DNA from: Enoplolaimus lenunculus | Taxonomy: Eukaryota; Nematoda; Enoplea; Enoplida; Thoracostomopsidae | Assembly (NCBI GenBank): GCA_030248215.1 | Contig: JASANG010000243.1 | Coordinates: 60,923 to 124,922 of the forward strand | Length of the DNA: 64,000 nt | Reading direction: 5' to 3' | The notes under the pieces: model-generated | What the model was told of the DNA's origin: nothing | The model's input: only the letters and a program-made list of their open reading frames with translations | The model's database searches: none | Position numbers and translations under genes: made by a program | Shown here: positions 36,239-50,000 of the stretch, piece by piece | Layout: every line of letters starts with the position of its first letter | How positions within the stretch are numbered: position 1 is the stretch's first letter

Positions 36239-36825
36239 GCCACAATTTTCATACTTGCAAGACCCTAATGTATGTTGCATTTACAAATTCAGGGGAATCG
36301 TGGAACAATGCAATTATTGCAGTGTACGACTCAATGTCATATGTTTGAAAAAATCAAAGTACACTCAAAAAGTGGCAAAAATAGCAACTGATCAGATTCA
36401 ACGATATTGACACGCTTTGCATGCTTTTTTAATGATTACAGATAATCGTGGTATCTATATTACAACCTTCATGAGTACCAGTACACCAGCGAAAATATGC
36501 TGCATGTCCAGTCAGCTATTAGTATTAATGCGTTTAAAAGACAACCTAATGCTATTATTAATTTTTAACTAATTTCTACTCTATATCTATTTTAAATTAT
36601 ATTTGTTAAATTCTTTGTGCTCTCCTTACCTTCTTACTTGAGACACTTCGGAATGCTAGAGATCTTTCTTACACTAAGACATTGTAGTGTTTTAGGGTTT
36701 TTAGTCTAAATCAGTTTTATGCATTAATATTTTAGTTGAATCTTATACCAACGCGATTATAATAGAATAGTATGTTCTTGCTAAATCAGTAGCTATAGAA
36801 AGATTGTGGAAATCTATAAATACTA

Positions 36826-37432
36826 ATGCGGGGTTCACGTTATAACTGGAGCAACATGGAACACACTTTGCCAATATTACAGTTCCGAGCAAACTGTTTG
36901 TCTGTACGTTAATCCGCTATTAAATTCAAACAATTTGAGTTATTTGCACGCGGGTGTGACATTTAGGGATCATACGATATTCGATATTTTTACTTTTGAT
37001 GCCATATGACATGTTCGAAATTGTCCGCAAACTTGTGGTAAAGCTAGCCTGAAAGCCCTGTACAATGTCATATGATACTAAAGTTTAAAATGTAACTTAT
37101 CAGTACTTAGGAATATATTTACAGAAAATTTTCATGAAAAACAGAAAGTAGATTAGTGTGCACAACTTACATTGCCCTGCACAGTATTACATGATTCTTG
37201 GTACAATTTTGGAAGATCATATGATATTCGCATAACATTCGTGGTATTATATAAGATGAGGCCAATTGTATGCCATGATCACTAGTGATCAGTGCTTTGT
37301 TAGCCAATGCCATGTGACATTAAAATTTTGTCGTTATACCCGCTATTCAGAGTACATTTTATGTTGACGTAGAATTAACATAGACAAAATGTGTTCCGGG
37401 CTGTCCCAGTTATAACGTGAACTCCTTATAAT
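36826..37432. mobile_element. About 600-bp DNA element, GGGTTCACGTTATAACTGG ends
   Basis: GCGGGGTTCACGTTATAACT at the left and AGTTATAACGTGAACTCC at the right are inverted repeats. No transposase frame; superfamily not assigned. Diverged relatives follow at 38945-39395 and 39440-39880. Confidence 0.7.
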
Positions 37433-37904
37433 ACAGGAACATTGCCAAGGTGTAACCGCATGTTTCTTTCCGCGTCCGTTTCCGGTAAAATCCTATTTCC
37501 GTTACCGTTTTGAATATACCAAAAAATTTGCTACGCTATGGCAATAATTAGTATCAAATCACTTACGAGAAATCGGATCTTCAGTACAGGAGGCATGCAA
37601 CTATTTTTCAATCAGGAATAAAAATAAAATTTGCGTAAAATCGTGACAATTTTGGCTTCATCCGCTATTTCGTTTTTAAAATTTTGAAAGTCTGGTTGTA
37701 TTGGCAAAAAATCAAAACATTTTTTAAACTAAACCTATTATCCATTTCTGACTTAAGTTCCATAATATTGTTCGCTATCCGTTTCTGTCAATTTTACAAA
37801 AGCGATACATTATGCGATTTAAAACACTTTGTACGTTCGCCGCAATTCAGTTTCACCTTTGCGTTATTCACACTTATTTAGCTTCTCACACTTGCACAGG
37901 AGAA

Positions 37905-38158
37905 ATCAGAAGTTTAGGTTCAGTTTGGAAAACGGAAAAAATGTTAAATTCAAAAGCATAGGGTTTCCATGTTTGGTAAGGAAATTCGGAAATGCAGGTT
38001 TTGATTGAAAAACGAAAAAAATGAAAAATTCAAAAACCTAAGTGTTTCCCGATTTGATACGAAAATTTGTAGTGCAGATTTTGTTCGAAAACCGGGAAAA
38101 GTAAAAAATTTTAAACGACTCGGTTATTTACCGGTTTGGTAAGAAAATTTTGAAGCAT
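37905..38158. repeat. About 83-bp tandem repeat, 3 diverged units
   Basis: Each unit has GTTTGGTAAG(G/A)AAATT-like starts and GAAAAACG/CCGGGAAAA ends; a related inverted stretch (TTTTCCCGTTTTCC) follows at about 38320-38420. Confidence 0.6.
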
Positions 38159-38944
38159 AATGTGTTTTAGATCCTAGTACATGAGCCGCTTACTGCTGGG
38201 GGCTTAAAGGTAGCATCCCTCATCTTATTAGAGTCCCTTGAATTTGCTGAGAATCAAGGGAGCGGCAGCCCCCTGGAACTGAAAATGAAAAGTGTCCCTA
38301 GTATGTAATACCTTTGAAGTTTCCACTTTTCCCGTTTTCCAAACCAAGTTGACGCTTCAGATTTTCCGTACAAAACCGGGAAACTCAAGCTTTTGAATTT
38401 TCTGGTTTTCCCGTTTCCAAACGAATTGCATCCCAATTTTCCAGCTAAGTCAACTATAGCTCACCCTCCATACTGGACCAAAAAACTATTCATTTTGGTT
38501 TTAAACTTTTCCGCTTTTCCAACGAAAACCTATGCTTTCAATTATTTTTGCCAGCAGTCAGTGGTATCAAGCATAGCATTCAAACAGGAAACAAGATTGA
38601 TTGGCTACATCCATGGATACAGATTTCGTACCAAGGATAATACGATGCCCCTGGGTTATACTATGACCTAAACATTAAAGGCTGTGCTTTGTGATAACCG
38701 GTTGTAAGCCAGCGGCTGATCCAGGATTTCACGATACGGGGAAACCGAAGTTGACCGAGCACCCAGCCCACTTCATACTAATAATGGCACTTTCAGCGAG
38801 GCGGGAGTAGATATGAACTGTTTGATCGACTGCCTTTTAAACCGATCTAAACTTTTAATATTTTGTAAAAAGCACCAGCGCCGCGCGCAGGGTAGTCCGT
38901 GCCGAAATTGAGACTTTAGTGATGGCGTAGTCCAATAATCTCCC

Positions 38945-39395
38945 ACATGAACGTTAATTCAAACATTTTAGAGTGAAACGAGAGACAAGACGCGTGTAAC
39001 ATTTTTGTCTGCGCATTAATCCGCAATCAAATTCAAAAAATTTGAATTGTCTGCTATCCTGATGTGACATTCACTGTTTGTACCGCAATATCATATGATA
39101 TTCAAAATATTGTCAGCCAATATTGTATAATATGCTTGAAACAGTCTGCAAGATTGTGGTAAACTAGCCTGAATGTCCTGTATGGCGATTTGTATGCGAT
39201 AATCACTCGAGATGAAGGGTTTGTAAGCCAATGACATGTGGCATTCACATTTTGTCCTCAAATCCGCTATTCAGGTGTAGTTCACATAACTGGGACAGTC
39301 CAGAACACGTTTTGTATATGTTGATTCGACGTCAACATAAAATGTGATCTGAATAGCGGTTATGTTAGACAAAATGTGAACGTCAAAATTTGTGC
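38945..39395. mobile_element. Diverged relative of the 36826-37432 element
   Basis: Shares AATCCGC(A/T)AT(C/T)AAATTCAAA, TTGTGGTAAA(G)CTAGCCTGAA and the CAACATAAAATGTGATCTGA block with the first copy. Confidence 0.6.
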
Positions 39396-39439
39396 GCACG
39401 AATAATATAATGAAAAGTCAAATAATGTAGCTTTAAGTG

Positions 39440-39880
39440 ATTCCGAATACTGATTAGCTTCTATTTTTGTTTCTGGCGGAAGTTTTGCTTAAATATATTC
39501 CTAAGTACAACTAATTCACATCCAAATTTTAGTACATGTCGTATCATATTCTACAAGAGACTCAGGCCAGTTTATCACAACGTTCAATACATTTTCATAA
39601 ATGGCATATACATGATAATAACGGTCAATATTTCGAATACCATATATAACCGTGATTGTCAGATTAAGATAACCGTCAAATCAAATTTTTAAAATTTGAT
39701 AGCGAATAAAGGTGCCGACAAAATGTTCTACGCTATTGTAATAGGACAAAACGTGTTTTAAGTTGCTCCAATTATATCGTGAACCCTGCATTAGATCACA
39801 TTTTATGGTGACGTCGCAACTTGAACAAAAAACGTTAAGGACAGGCCCAGTTATAACATGAACCCCGCATAATACTGGAA
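39440..39880. mobile_element. Further rearranged copies of the GGGTTCACGTTATAACTGG element
   Basis: TTGCTCCAATTATATCGTGAACCC near 39760-39785 is an end in opposite orientation; CCCAGTTATAACATGAACCC at about 39847-39867 is another. Interior is mostly unique-looking. Confidence 0.5.
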
Positions 39881-41056
39881 CACTGTTAGGGCGTAACCTT
39901 ATATTTGGTTTCGTTTCCAGCAAAATCGGCTTCCGTTTCAGCTTTTGAAAATACCAGAAAATTTGCTACGCTTACGGCATTTAAAGTTTTAGACGTCACT
40001 TTCAACTGCTATTCAATATTTTGAGTCCAAATTTTCAAAATGCTCATTTTACCCTATCGCTCACGCTAAAGACACAAAATGATCAATTTACTATTATCAG
40101 TTAGCGTACAATATCACATTCAAATAAACACAGCGTTTTCAAAACAAATGTAGAATGTATAAAGTGTAACTTGAATAACCGTTTCAGTATTAAATTATAT
40201 ACGAGTACGACACGAATTATACATTTCTTTCAAACAACTGAGCGCACAGGAACAATACCGAACAATGCACAACAACCGCAACGTATGATGATACATCTCC
40301 AACAATGGGGTCGTTGAAATAACTCACACAAAGGAACGAACGATATACAAAGAAAAAGTTAGCACGAAAAAACTGAAAATAAAGAAACACTGTAACAGAC
40401 CCTAAAGCAAAAATTAACAGTACATTACAACAAAACAATATGTTGCAAGAAGTCAACCGTTACGACTTCAACGCGTCAGCAGAAGCGGATGTGTGCCGCT
40501 CCCCAAGATTTTCAAAACCAAAATTTTGTATTAAAGATTATAAGATCGTATTTTCGCTGCAGCATTTATTACCAAGTTGTTTACAATAACTACGCAAGCG
40601 CATTATTTATTGTCAGTTATTAACTTTTTTGTAACTGAGAGTATTTTCTGAATTTTTACAATAACATACGTACACCAGGTGATTTTTGAGCGAGTAGTAT
40701 GGAATTTACATTAGCATGGTTTCAATGTTGCAATTAATGCGTGCTTTTTTCTATTATAATACTCGATCAAAAATTATTCTGATTTTTTTCACTCTTCTCG
40801 AAATTTTCACAAAATTCAGCGTTGCTTTCACCTCCATTAAGGCAACGATTTATAATTTTCAGTTTATCTTGTATGATAATGATTCTGTCCAACCTTAGTC
40901 AATACATAATTTTGATTAATGCTACAAATTGCCTTCCGTTTATTACCATCGAGTTCATTTACATTTATTTCCATGCTGGCGTCATCAATGTAGTGCTTCA
41001 GTGACTTAATAATTTACTGGCATCATTTCCGAAATGCTGTAAGAATCAATACTATG

Positions 41057-41231
41057 GATGGCGCTATACGTGATAAAAATTTATTTTAATGTCATCCGGC
41101 GCCGACCGTCCCCGTACTTCATTGTCCGGTTCCGGTACCATTCGTCGCCGAGCAATATCGTAGCGAATGACTCGTGTACGATCAAGCACGGCAATGTACA
41201 ATGACGAATGCGAGCCGCACGACAAGTATAG
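41057..41231. mobile_element. GCGCTATAC-family MITE (C)
   Basis: ATGGCGCTATACGTGATAAA to GACAAGTATAGCGCACCCT; interior GGCGCCGACCGTCC. Confidence 0.72.
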
Positions 41232-41559
41232 CGCACCCTAAATCAAGTACAAGATATAAGACCATTATTTAAATAACTGTGCACCGTAAACAATGACATA
41301 GCTACCACTAACATCGATATGTATATTCAGTGAATACGCAGCTTCCAGGTATATAATCACGGGCGGATATACTTCTCTCGTACAGAGCATCCGGTGTCGC
41401 AAATGAAAAGTTTTTTAGCTACAAATTTATATGCCGAAGAGTTCGACAAATCTTGTAGCATGCCACGCAATATCTACTGGCATTAAAACTGTCAAAAAAT
41501 TACTGCATCACTCTATGGGCCTGCACACATGTAATTCAAATATTCCATAATAAATATTC

Positions 41560-41800
41560 CACTATTTTAAACTTTGAAAATTTGACTTTCACTATTTTAA
41601 ACTTTGAAAATTTGACTTTCACTATTTTAAACTTTGAAAATTTGACTTTCACTATTTTAAACTTTGAAAATTTGACTTTCACTATCTTAAACTTTGAAAA
41701 TTTGAATTCACTATTTTAAACTTTGAAAATTTGACTTTCACTATTTTAAACTTTGAAAATTTGGCTTTCACCATTTTAAAATTTCAAAAATTGAAGTATT
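41560..41800. repeat. 30-bp tandem repeat, about 8 units
   Basis: Unit ACTATTTTAAACTTTGAAAA plus TTTGACTTTC, near-identical, last unit degenerate. No spacers, so not a CRISPR. Confidence 0.92.
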
Positions 41801-42601
41801 CAATCTTCAATTAAACAATATTGTTGTACAATAATGTCTTTCGCTAATTTTGTGCCACACTCAATGTTTGCCGTTATAAAAATTACGGCATGGAGTTTCG
41901 CCTTGGTATATAAAATAGTGAATTTATACGCCGTTTTCAATTAATTTTGTCAAAAATCCCCCAGTAAAAATTTTTGCAACCTTATATTATGATGCCATTT
42001 AAAATATTGATTTAAGTATAAATTTGGGCTGTAATTGTTTTTAAAACCAAACTACAGTGTGAAACGCATGTGCCTTAAATTCGACAAAACCTCTGACAAC
42101 TTTCTCTTCAAATGAGTTCACTTACAAATATTCTTATTTGCTTGCTACACGTCACGTCGTACAACTTTTCGTCGATAAACAGACAAATTTGCTTGCTATA
42201 CATCATCGCTAAATAGACAAAACTTGAACTTGAACTGAGCATCAGTGCATATAACAATTAAATAAATGTAAAAAAATCCAAAACCGCACTTAAACCATTA
42301 CATATCGAAAACAAACAAAACAAACAAGCAAACAAACGAAAGCAAACAAACGAGAGATTTCACTGACAAGACAGTATTAAGTGTATTTTCAAGTTATATT
42401 ATCATACGAACAAATTAAAATCGCTACAGATCAACAGGTATTCAATATGAAATCAACTACCAAAAATTAGCAATTCACATGAAAGATTGACCGAAACTAC
42501 ATTTTTGGGATTCATGAGCCGAGCGCTACGTTGCTGTTGCTATACATACCATGTTTTTCAATACCAGCAAAATCAAAATAACGCATGCGACGGCATCTGC
42601 A

Positions 42602-43021
42602 TGAATACATTGGCCCATGTATAGAACACGGTCGGATCGTTTTCCGGAATAACGCATGCGACGGCATCTGCATGAATACATTGGCCCATGTATAGAACAC
42701 GGCCGGATCGTTTTCCGGAGGGGCTATAATAGAGCCAGTGTAAGCTTAAGACTAATTTTTTGCTTAGGCTTAAGCTTATGCGCCGTTCACAATATAAAAT
42801 TTACCCTTGACACAAATAGTGTCATAAGGTAGGGTTAACGCGTGACAAATTTTAAATTTGTCACACGTTAACCCTACCTACCTTATGACACTTTTGTGGC
42901 AAGGGTAAATTATATATTGTGAACGGCGCATTACGCTTAGGAATAGGCTCATCCATACGCGTAGGCTTAGGCTTAGGAATATACTTATACTACTGTTCCG
43001 GCCCTGTTCTATACATGGGCC
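42602..43021. mobile_element. TTAGGC-bearing MITE, family A2, with nested insertion
   Basis: Ends TTGGCCCATGTATAGAAC and GTTCTATACATGGGCCAA are inverted repeats; interior TTAGGCTTAAGC and GGCTTAGGCTTAGGAATA. The left end lies within a 69-bp tandem duplication (about 42579-42716). Confidence 0.8.
42779..42930. mobile_element. Foldback MITE with TTA duplication nested in another MITE
   Basis: 152-bp near-perfect palindrome with arms of about 70 bp (TGCGCCGTTCACAATAT ends, axis near 42853 at AAATTTTAAATTT), flanked by TTA (42776-42778, 42931-42933). A 3-bp TTA/TWA target fits PIF/Harbinger-type elements. It interrupts the TTAGGC-bearing MITE 42602-43021. Confidence 0.82.
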
Positions 43022-43049
43022 AATACATTTTCTGGTCATTTGTTGAAAT

Positions 43050-43100
43050 CGATGAGAATAAGGGTGACGCTGACGTCATCAAAAGTATAGCGTCAACCTA
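43050..43100. mobile_element. GCGCTATAC-family MITE (C), minimal copy
   Basis: About 50 bp: AGGGTGACGCTGACGTCATC then AAAAGTATAGCGTCAACCT. Essentially two ends without an interior. Confidence 0.55.
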
Positions 43101-44243
43101 AGCTAACAGCACCATGAGTCCAACAGCAGAACACATATACGGACATTCAAGCACATATTTTTTACGAGTATATTATTATACATTCAGTACAAAATAAATG
43201 CCATTCAAAAATACTAAAGCGACAGTGACAGGCGAACGATATTTAAATTTAATATACAAATTCTTTATAAACTACTTAAAATAATTGTACTTGTCGGCGG
43301 ACTTCATGTTGAACTTATTGTATCTCACATAACCACTATGCGTTCGTCGCCATCGTAGCTACTTTTTAAATCTTTCCACCGAACTAACCTTCGACATCAA
43401 CATGATATTCTAAAGGCATTTGCTACGAACGAAACGAATTCGTCTTGTAAGTCGATGTCACCTTACAAAAACACATATACTGACTAGAGCTGTCCCACAG
43501 CCATTACTTTTATAAAGCGCGGTCCAAACCGGAGCCAGGGTTCGTTCCTACAAAATTAAACACTAAACTGTCAAGGAAAGTGTACAAGAGCAATAAACTT
43601 TGTTGCAACATATATATAAATTGAATTTTAGCCTAACGTCAATTCTTCTAACGTAAACAATAAAACTGAGTGTTTGCTTTTTATGATAAACTAAATATAT
43701 AAAACTAGGAATGTGCCGTTATTTTGAAATTTTGCCGATGCCAAACCGACGCCGATTCCAACTTCAGTAGTCTATGAACTGGTTCCAGCACTTCATATTC
43801 TACAACCAATATTACTGAACAAAATATGCGTATTCATTAAATAATCCATTAAAAATGTAGCAAAAATTCACAATGTTACAACGCAACGCAAATACGTATA
43901 ATATGTATGTAAAGCTAACAAAATGTTTGATTAAGGGCATTCAACTGCTCATAAACTTCAAAAATAATTTGAAACAATACAAACATAACAGCGCAATGAC
44001 AACATATCTCCGAAAGGCGAAACACAATTAGTTACAATCAGCCTTATATTTTCGTATTTGTCCAAGGTTTTACTAACTGTTCTAATTGGTATCACAACAA
44101 CCCCCCGCTCAAAAGACCACATTTTTACGGAACGTCACTTCCGTTCCGTTCCCATTTCCCAACATCCTGGATTTCGAATCTGCATTTTTTAGCAATTAAT
44201 ACGGAACACAAAACCAACTTGGTATTTTATTACACGTACAATG

Positions 44244-44274
44244 TTATATATATGTATATATATGTATATATATC
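44244..44274. repeat. TATATATG microsatellite
   Basis: Short TATATATGTATATATATG repeat in intergenic DNA. Confidence 0.85.
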
Positions 44275-46343
44275 TAATGCTTTGGCCAGACTATGCAATG
44301 CCCCCATTTCCCTACACGTCATATGCAACCATTTAAGGTTTCAGGTTTAACAGATAGCTATTTATGCAAAAGAGCAGGTGATATTTTAAACAAACATTAA
44401 TAACGAAGCTTTCTCAGTCACTAAGCTAACCACCACATCAGAGTGTAGAAAGCCGTTTCGGCACCCACGAGACAATTTGCATTCCGAACAACTGCGCATT
44501 TTCATTATATACCGTTCAACCATACAAATAAATTGAAAAACGCAACACATACCATATTGTTTGTATACCAGCTATGCATAACAATAACACCATATTCAAC
44601 CGTGCATAAATCGAACTGAAAAAATTCATAGATCCAAAATGTTTCCCCATCTCCAACGAACCCAAACCTTTGGTTGGAGATCATCAAAAAACCCAAACTT
44701 ACACAGCGGCCCATTATTGATTTCAAAAAACATCCAAAAATTTTTTTCACATCGTGCTATAAAATAATAAAGCAACATCAATATACTGAACCGTATTCTC
44801 AACAGAGTGTAGCACCTATCACCAGTTAGCTAAAGGTTCTTAAACAAACGCTCTGTTGCAGCTGCGCGAATGTCTAAATCTGCACAGAGGTGTGACAACT
44901 GAAATGCGGTGGTTCAAAAACTTACCCCGAGATTTATCCTCAAACTGACAATATGCGCTACACACATTTGAAACTATGGCTAGATATTTCAATCCAGTAT
45001 ATCCAGAAGTAATAGCTTCGAACGTTCACTGAAAATGCAACTAACTTCATAATGCCCATACGAAAAAAAAACCAGAATCTATTTTCGTAGTCTACCAGTT
45101 GCCAAGCTAGTTTTGGCAAACATAGGTAAGGTACTAATACACACAGGTAAATATTCAAGAAGTATTATAACATGACTGGTGGTGGCACCACCACATACAC
45201 CAGAATATACAAAAGCAAATCACATATCAAACAATATGCACATAAGTTCCGTTTTGCAACATCAACATAACAGACGTTGTATAATCATAAATGTTACAAA
45301 AAATAGTTTCAAAATTAAACTAGTAAAAATACGTATATAACTCAAGTTACCCAGACATTTAACAATGTACCTCATAGCTTTTAAAAAAGAACTCACGTCC
45401 GAAAACCTGGAACATTCAATAACCTCGTGCAGATTTTTGGATAAGTTGAACGTGTACAATTTCAACGTATCGCAATAATAGTCGTACACATCAATTTGGC
45501 TTCATGTCATGATGCACTTCAATCCAAGAAGTAGATTCTTTTAGCTAAAATTCAAGATGCACTAGCCTAGCGCTCGAACAACAAACTGTGAGTTTGTTAT
45601 TCTAAAGAAACAATAACGAGACATTCGTGCACGCACAACCTAAACTCTACCATACAACAATAATCTACTTACCGTAACATATATCCCACCACCACAACAA
45701 CAGCAGCAAACATTAAGTTTTTAAGAAATACTCAACAGAACAATAATCAGGAACTCCAACGCAACAGATAAACAGCAATATCGCCTAGCTCAGCACTGAC
45801 CTGTAGATGATTTAAACACAATACTCTCCGAAATTATAATTGTCGCCAAGCCAAACTTTCACTCATCCACTTTTAGTGTTCACTGTAAACCATCAGAATC
45901 CACGCCAAGTGTGTACCTTTCACACCAACAACTTTTGGTCAACAATGTCACAAAAACCATCATATCATTACTATGTTAACAAGAATGAAAAAAGTATTAA
46001 AACAGCTTAATCCCCAAAGCTTTCAGTTTCCTTCAAGATTATGACGATCCGTACACAGCCGTGGATATACGGTAACCGTTCATATCCCTGTGCTAAAATG
46101 GAGTCATTTTTACAAATAAGCAGTAGAAGTTTTTATGACATTGCTGCCTCAACTCCAAATCACTCAGGCTAGTAGCGAGACCATCATCCAAGAAACTAGC
46201 ACTCATGCTGCCCACCAAATACCAAACGAATTCGATAACACCAGACATCAAGAGGATATTATATCACCATCGGCCAAAGGATCTCACCAGAACAAGGGAA
46301 CACTCCCGCGACTAGTAGATCCCACATTAAACGAGGGTACCCT

Positions 46344-47065
46344 TTATCGATCCTTCATCTCGCGACGGACTCGTTTCGTCACGCGGCCACAAAACAACCC
46401 CACAACAAACAGTCCAACAATCGCAATCGCTGCAAACGTCAACACAGAATTGCGTGCAGGTGACGCTCTCACAACGGCCGCAAGCTCAGCAAAATTGTCT
46501 GGCATACGGTTCTCGTAGACACGACGCCAGACGGCTTGTCTCTCGTTCAACCGGGTAATACACGCCGTTGTAACAGAGCGTGCGCCGCCAGACGACGCCG
46601 TTTTCGCACTATCAACGGCGTCGACAAGGCACTTGATCACCCGGCCGCGTCCTGGACGGACATCTCCGCAATACATGCGAATGTCAGCAGCGCACGCTTC
46701 TGCCAACGCCACATCAACATCAATATCCATTACTTCTTCATCGGTACGGCGTTTCATTTCTGCGATACACGACGAATTTGTCAACTGGTCTTCGTATAGG
46801 GCTCGCTTTAAACAATCAACCAGAGCCGGATGGCCTATGCCAGCCGTGATTGCTGGTGTACAGTGTTTGTGAGCTTCACCTGAACACATTGCGTAGAACG
46901 GTGGGTCTAGGCGTGGATCTAGCTCCGATGCCATAATCAAATGTTTGACAGCGTCAAGGCATTCCGGCCCGAGCGGTTCGGCGCCAGCTTTCGACGATGT
47001 AACAAATTTGCGTCGCAAGCACGAAACAACGATGTTTGTTGTCGTATCAGTGTCGTGCTGTGATG
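46344..47065 (-). CDS. GLG1: GLG1 left exon 12 (last repeats, TM helix, stop)
   Basis: 239 residues: three GLG1-type repeats (CLRRKFVTSSKAGAEPLGPE, ELDPRLDPPFYAMCSGEAHK, IDVDVALAEACAADIRMYCG), GRGRVIKCLVDAVD, then NSVLTFAAIAIVGLFVVGLF membrane helix and the short basic cytosolic tail. Strongly diagnostic for GLG1. Confidence 0.97.
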
Positions 47066-50000
47066 CTAGGAAAACAACGATAAAGGGCATTAGATTAAAA
47101 ACGTTACAAGATATTTATCTGGGCCTTGAATTTTAATATGTATACCTCCTATTATTAGTTGGTGGTAGGTCTAGTAGCTTTGGAACGAGAATTTGGTTTT
47201 AACTACTACTACTACTGCGCCAGCTTTACGTTTGCAAGCGCAGTTCTTCAGTTTGACAACTTATGACTAACTGGAGATAGCTGCTATACACATTTAAGAA
47301 TACAGGATAAGAAACGATAGTTCAATAAAATGACAAAAATGCAAATATAACGCAGTATATACAATGATACATTAATTGGTAGTCACCATCTCAGTTAGCC
47401 TTTTAACTCCTCCAATCAGTCAGACATAACGAGAATGGACAAAGTAATTCACTAGTAAGTCTTCCAGTCTAAGCTGTTTTGTTAGCTGAATCAAACGGCA
47501 ACTATTCGTCGGGTACCTTGCTCTTTAATCGACTGCATTTCTTTACGACAATGCTGGTCAATTTCGTGACTGCAAACCTTTCGCAGATGCGGTTGTAAAC
47601 GTATGTCCGATGCCTGAAACCAAACGATGCAAACAAGGCAGTATACAAGGTCAGAGATAGAGGCGATATTACCTCCCGAAATGTCTGGAGACTAAAAAGC
47701 ACCTTTAACAATATTTCGAATAACCTTCAGGAGTCTTGAGGTCAAATTTTTTACATTACGTTATACGCTCCAAGATAGAAATTAAATTAAAAGTATCCAA
47801 ACGCTTTCCTTCATTCCCAAGCCAAACGTGGCTGCAAAACATCCAAAATTAATGACATTATAAATTTAGGATATAAGCGTGGCAGCGGAATCATGTGCTG
47901 CATTCACTGACAGTAAAACCGTTCAGGTTACCTGTTCAACCATTCGTCTTTGCACCACTTTACGGCATGCAGGCGTCATCCGACTATGTTTGCGATGGTG
48001 ATGCAAGCATGGCAGTATATTATCCTGTAAGCAATAAAATGGAAACATATCACCTGCTGCTATATAGTTTATTACTTTAAATTATGTGCGAATGCATCCT
48101 CCTAACTGCAGAAAAACCAGTTATTAATTACATAAACCAGGATCCTTTGGCTTAGAAGCTACATTAACTACAAGTGCTGCCAACCTACGATATGTGGTGC
48201 AATACCAATCTAAAAATCAACACTTGATAAGAACATAACTACAATATCAATGCCAAAGCGTTTGGAAATTAACGCACTACCAAACAGTATCACTAATAGT
48301 TTAAACTGGTTGCTGTAAGGTTCAAGCCAGCAACAGCTTCGCAATTAGATATTAGAAAATTCATTTGTTTAATCGCATAATTAACACAAATACTTCAATT
48401 TCATTACTACTCGATAGTAACTGCAGGTGAAATATGATACGGCAGTGTATAAGACCTTCGTGATCTTAGATCTACACACTATTTGTTATCTTTCTTCCTC
48501 AGTCTATCTATCTTCTTCGTGTCCCAGACACAGCGATTGACTCTGGCATATATAATCCAAAAACAACAACAACAACAACAACAACAGTAAAATCCAGTCT
48601 CACCTTAGACTCTTCAGAACACAACTCCGTAATCACATTACGACACGCCTTCATCAATGAATAATCGAATCTGTTATCGGCAAATTCAACTTCTTCGCGT
48701 TTAAAAATGAATTGTAAACACTCGTGTCCAAGCTGGGTCTTGTGCTCACGAAGGCATTCGATCGGTTTCTCTTTATCTTCAGGTCCTAAAAATAACCAGT
48801 CACGTAATGTCATTTTTGTCGCAACGTCTTATTTACGAAGAAATTATCCGAATTTATTTTTTCTGCCAACCCTACGCAAGTTAAAATATACTTGGTCTAA
48901 ACAGTTCACAGAAAATCATGGGTATAAAATTTTCATAAATTCAATTTTTATAGCATCTAAATTGCAAATCAACAGGTTCATTCTCGTGCCTGAATGCAAG
49001 ACCCAGAAATTTAGTTTATAAATCATCACATATTTGTAACCGTGACTAGGTGTTCAAAATATTTAATAAAAGTAACTGCGCTAATATACAGCCAAACAAT
49101 TCCATAAAGAACACTCCATATTCTCCCTTGACTTTACAAACGCCACTTCCAACGCTCGCGTGATACATAGTAACCTCCACGAGCAATATCCCTCCACCCG
49201 ACATTCTTATTCAAAAGCGTGAGGCTCCCTCTATGAAAATTTGCAGAACAAAAAAACTTGCTTCGAGTGTCATGTTCGAAAATAAAAATAATCAAAGATC
49301 TTGCTTCCCCGAACTCCACCCTTAGATGTCTGAAATGTTGGCGTTGTGCTCTGCCACTTACAACGCCTTACCTGAACAAAACTTTTTTAATTCAGTTTTG
49401 CATCGCTTATTGACTTGTGGATCGATCATTGGATCAGACGCGACCATCAAATACTCGACGCGCAAGTGTTTGCGGCAATCTTTGGATAACGGCGGAGGTG
49501 GTGCGTTTTTATCTTTCGGCCTTCTCATATCAACTGCTCCTTTTTTCAAAGAGCCATCGTCAGAATCAGATGCTAGAAGTTCGTGTTCGAACAATGTTTG
49601 GCTCAAACACCGAATTATGCTGCCCTAAAGAATAGAAAATAGTAATCAAACCAACACATAATTGCCAAAATCTATGATTCTGCGACTTTCATTTTACAAC
49701 AAAAAAGCGTATTTCTGAAAAAGAAAGCATAACCCAACCAGTAAGCTGAACTACGTAAATAATCACAAGTCGCTCTCACAACCACTACTCACCATTCATC
49801 CAGGAACAATTTCTCAGATTCACCCACGTAAGTTATAAATCTACCGAGGTACAATTATTCATGATTTATAATAAAGACTCATATTCTCAAATGTGTATAG
49901 CAACTATCATCAGCTAGTAATAGGTTTTCAAACAATAACTATTGCAACTGTTGAACTCAAAATCGGTACAGAATTAGAGCAAAACATAATATGCGAAAAA

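Larger units (their letters stand above)
35583..46343. other. Intergenic region with MITEs and DNA-element relics, no gene seen
   Basis: Only the repeats listed separately stand out. Open frames here are 60-100 codons, AT-rich in composition and without GT/AG context. The stretch 43100-46300 shows nothing recognisable apart from a microsatellite. Confidence 0.55.

Noticed and set aside
41560-41800. CRISPR-like array
   Set aside because: Units are directly adjacent with no unique spacers, in animal DNA.
46135-47136. Plus-strand ORFs opposite GLG1 exon 12
   Set aside because: Antisense shadows of a strongly identified exon.
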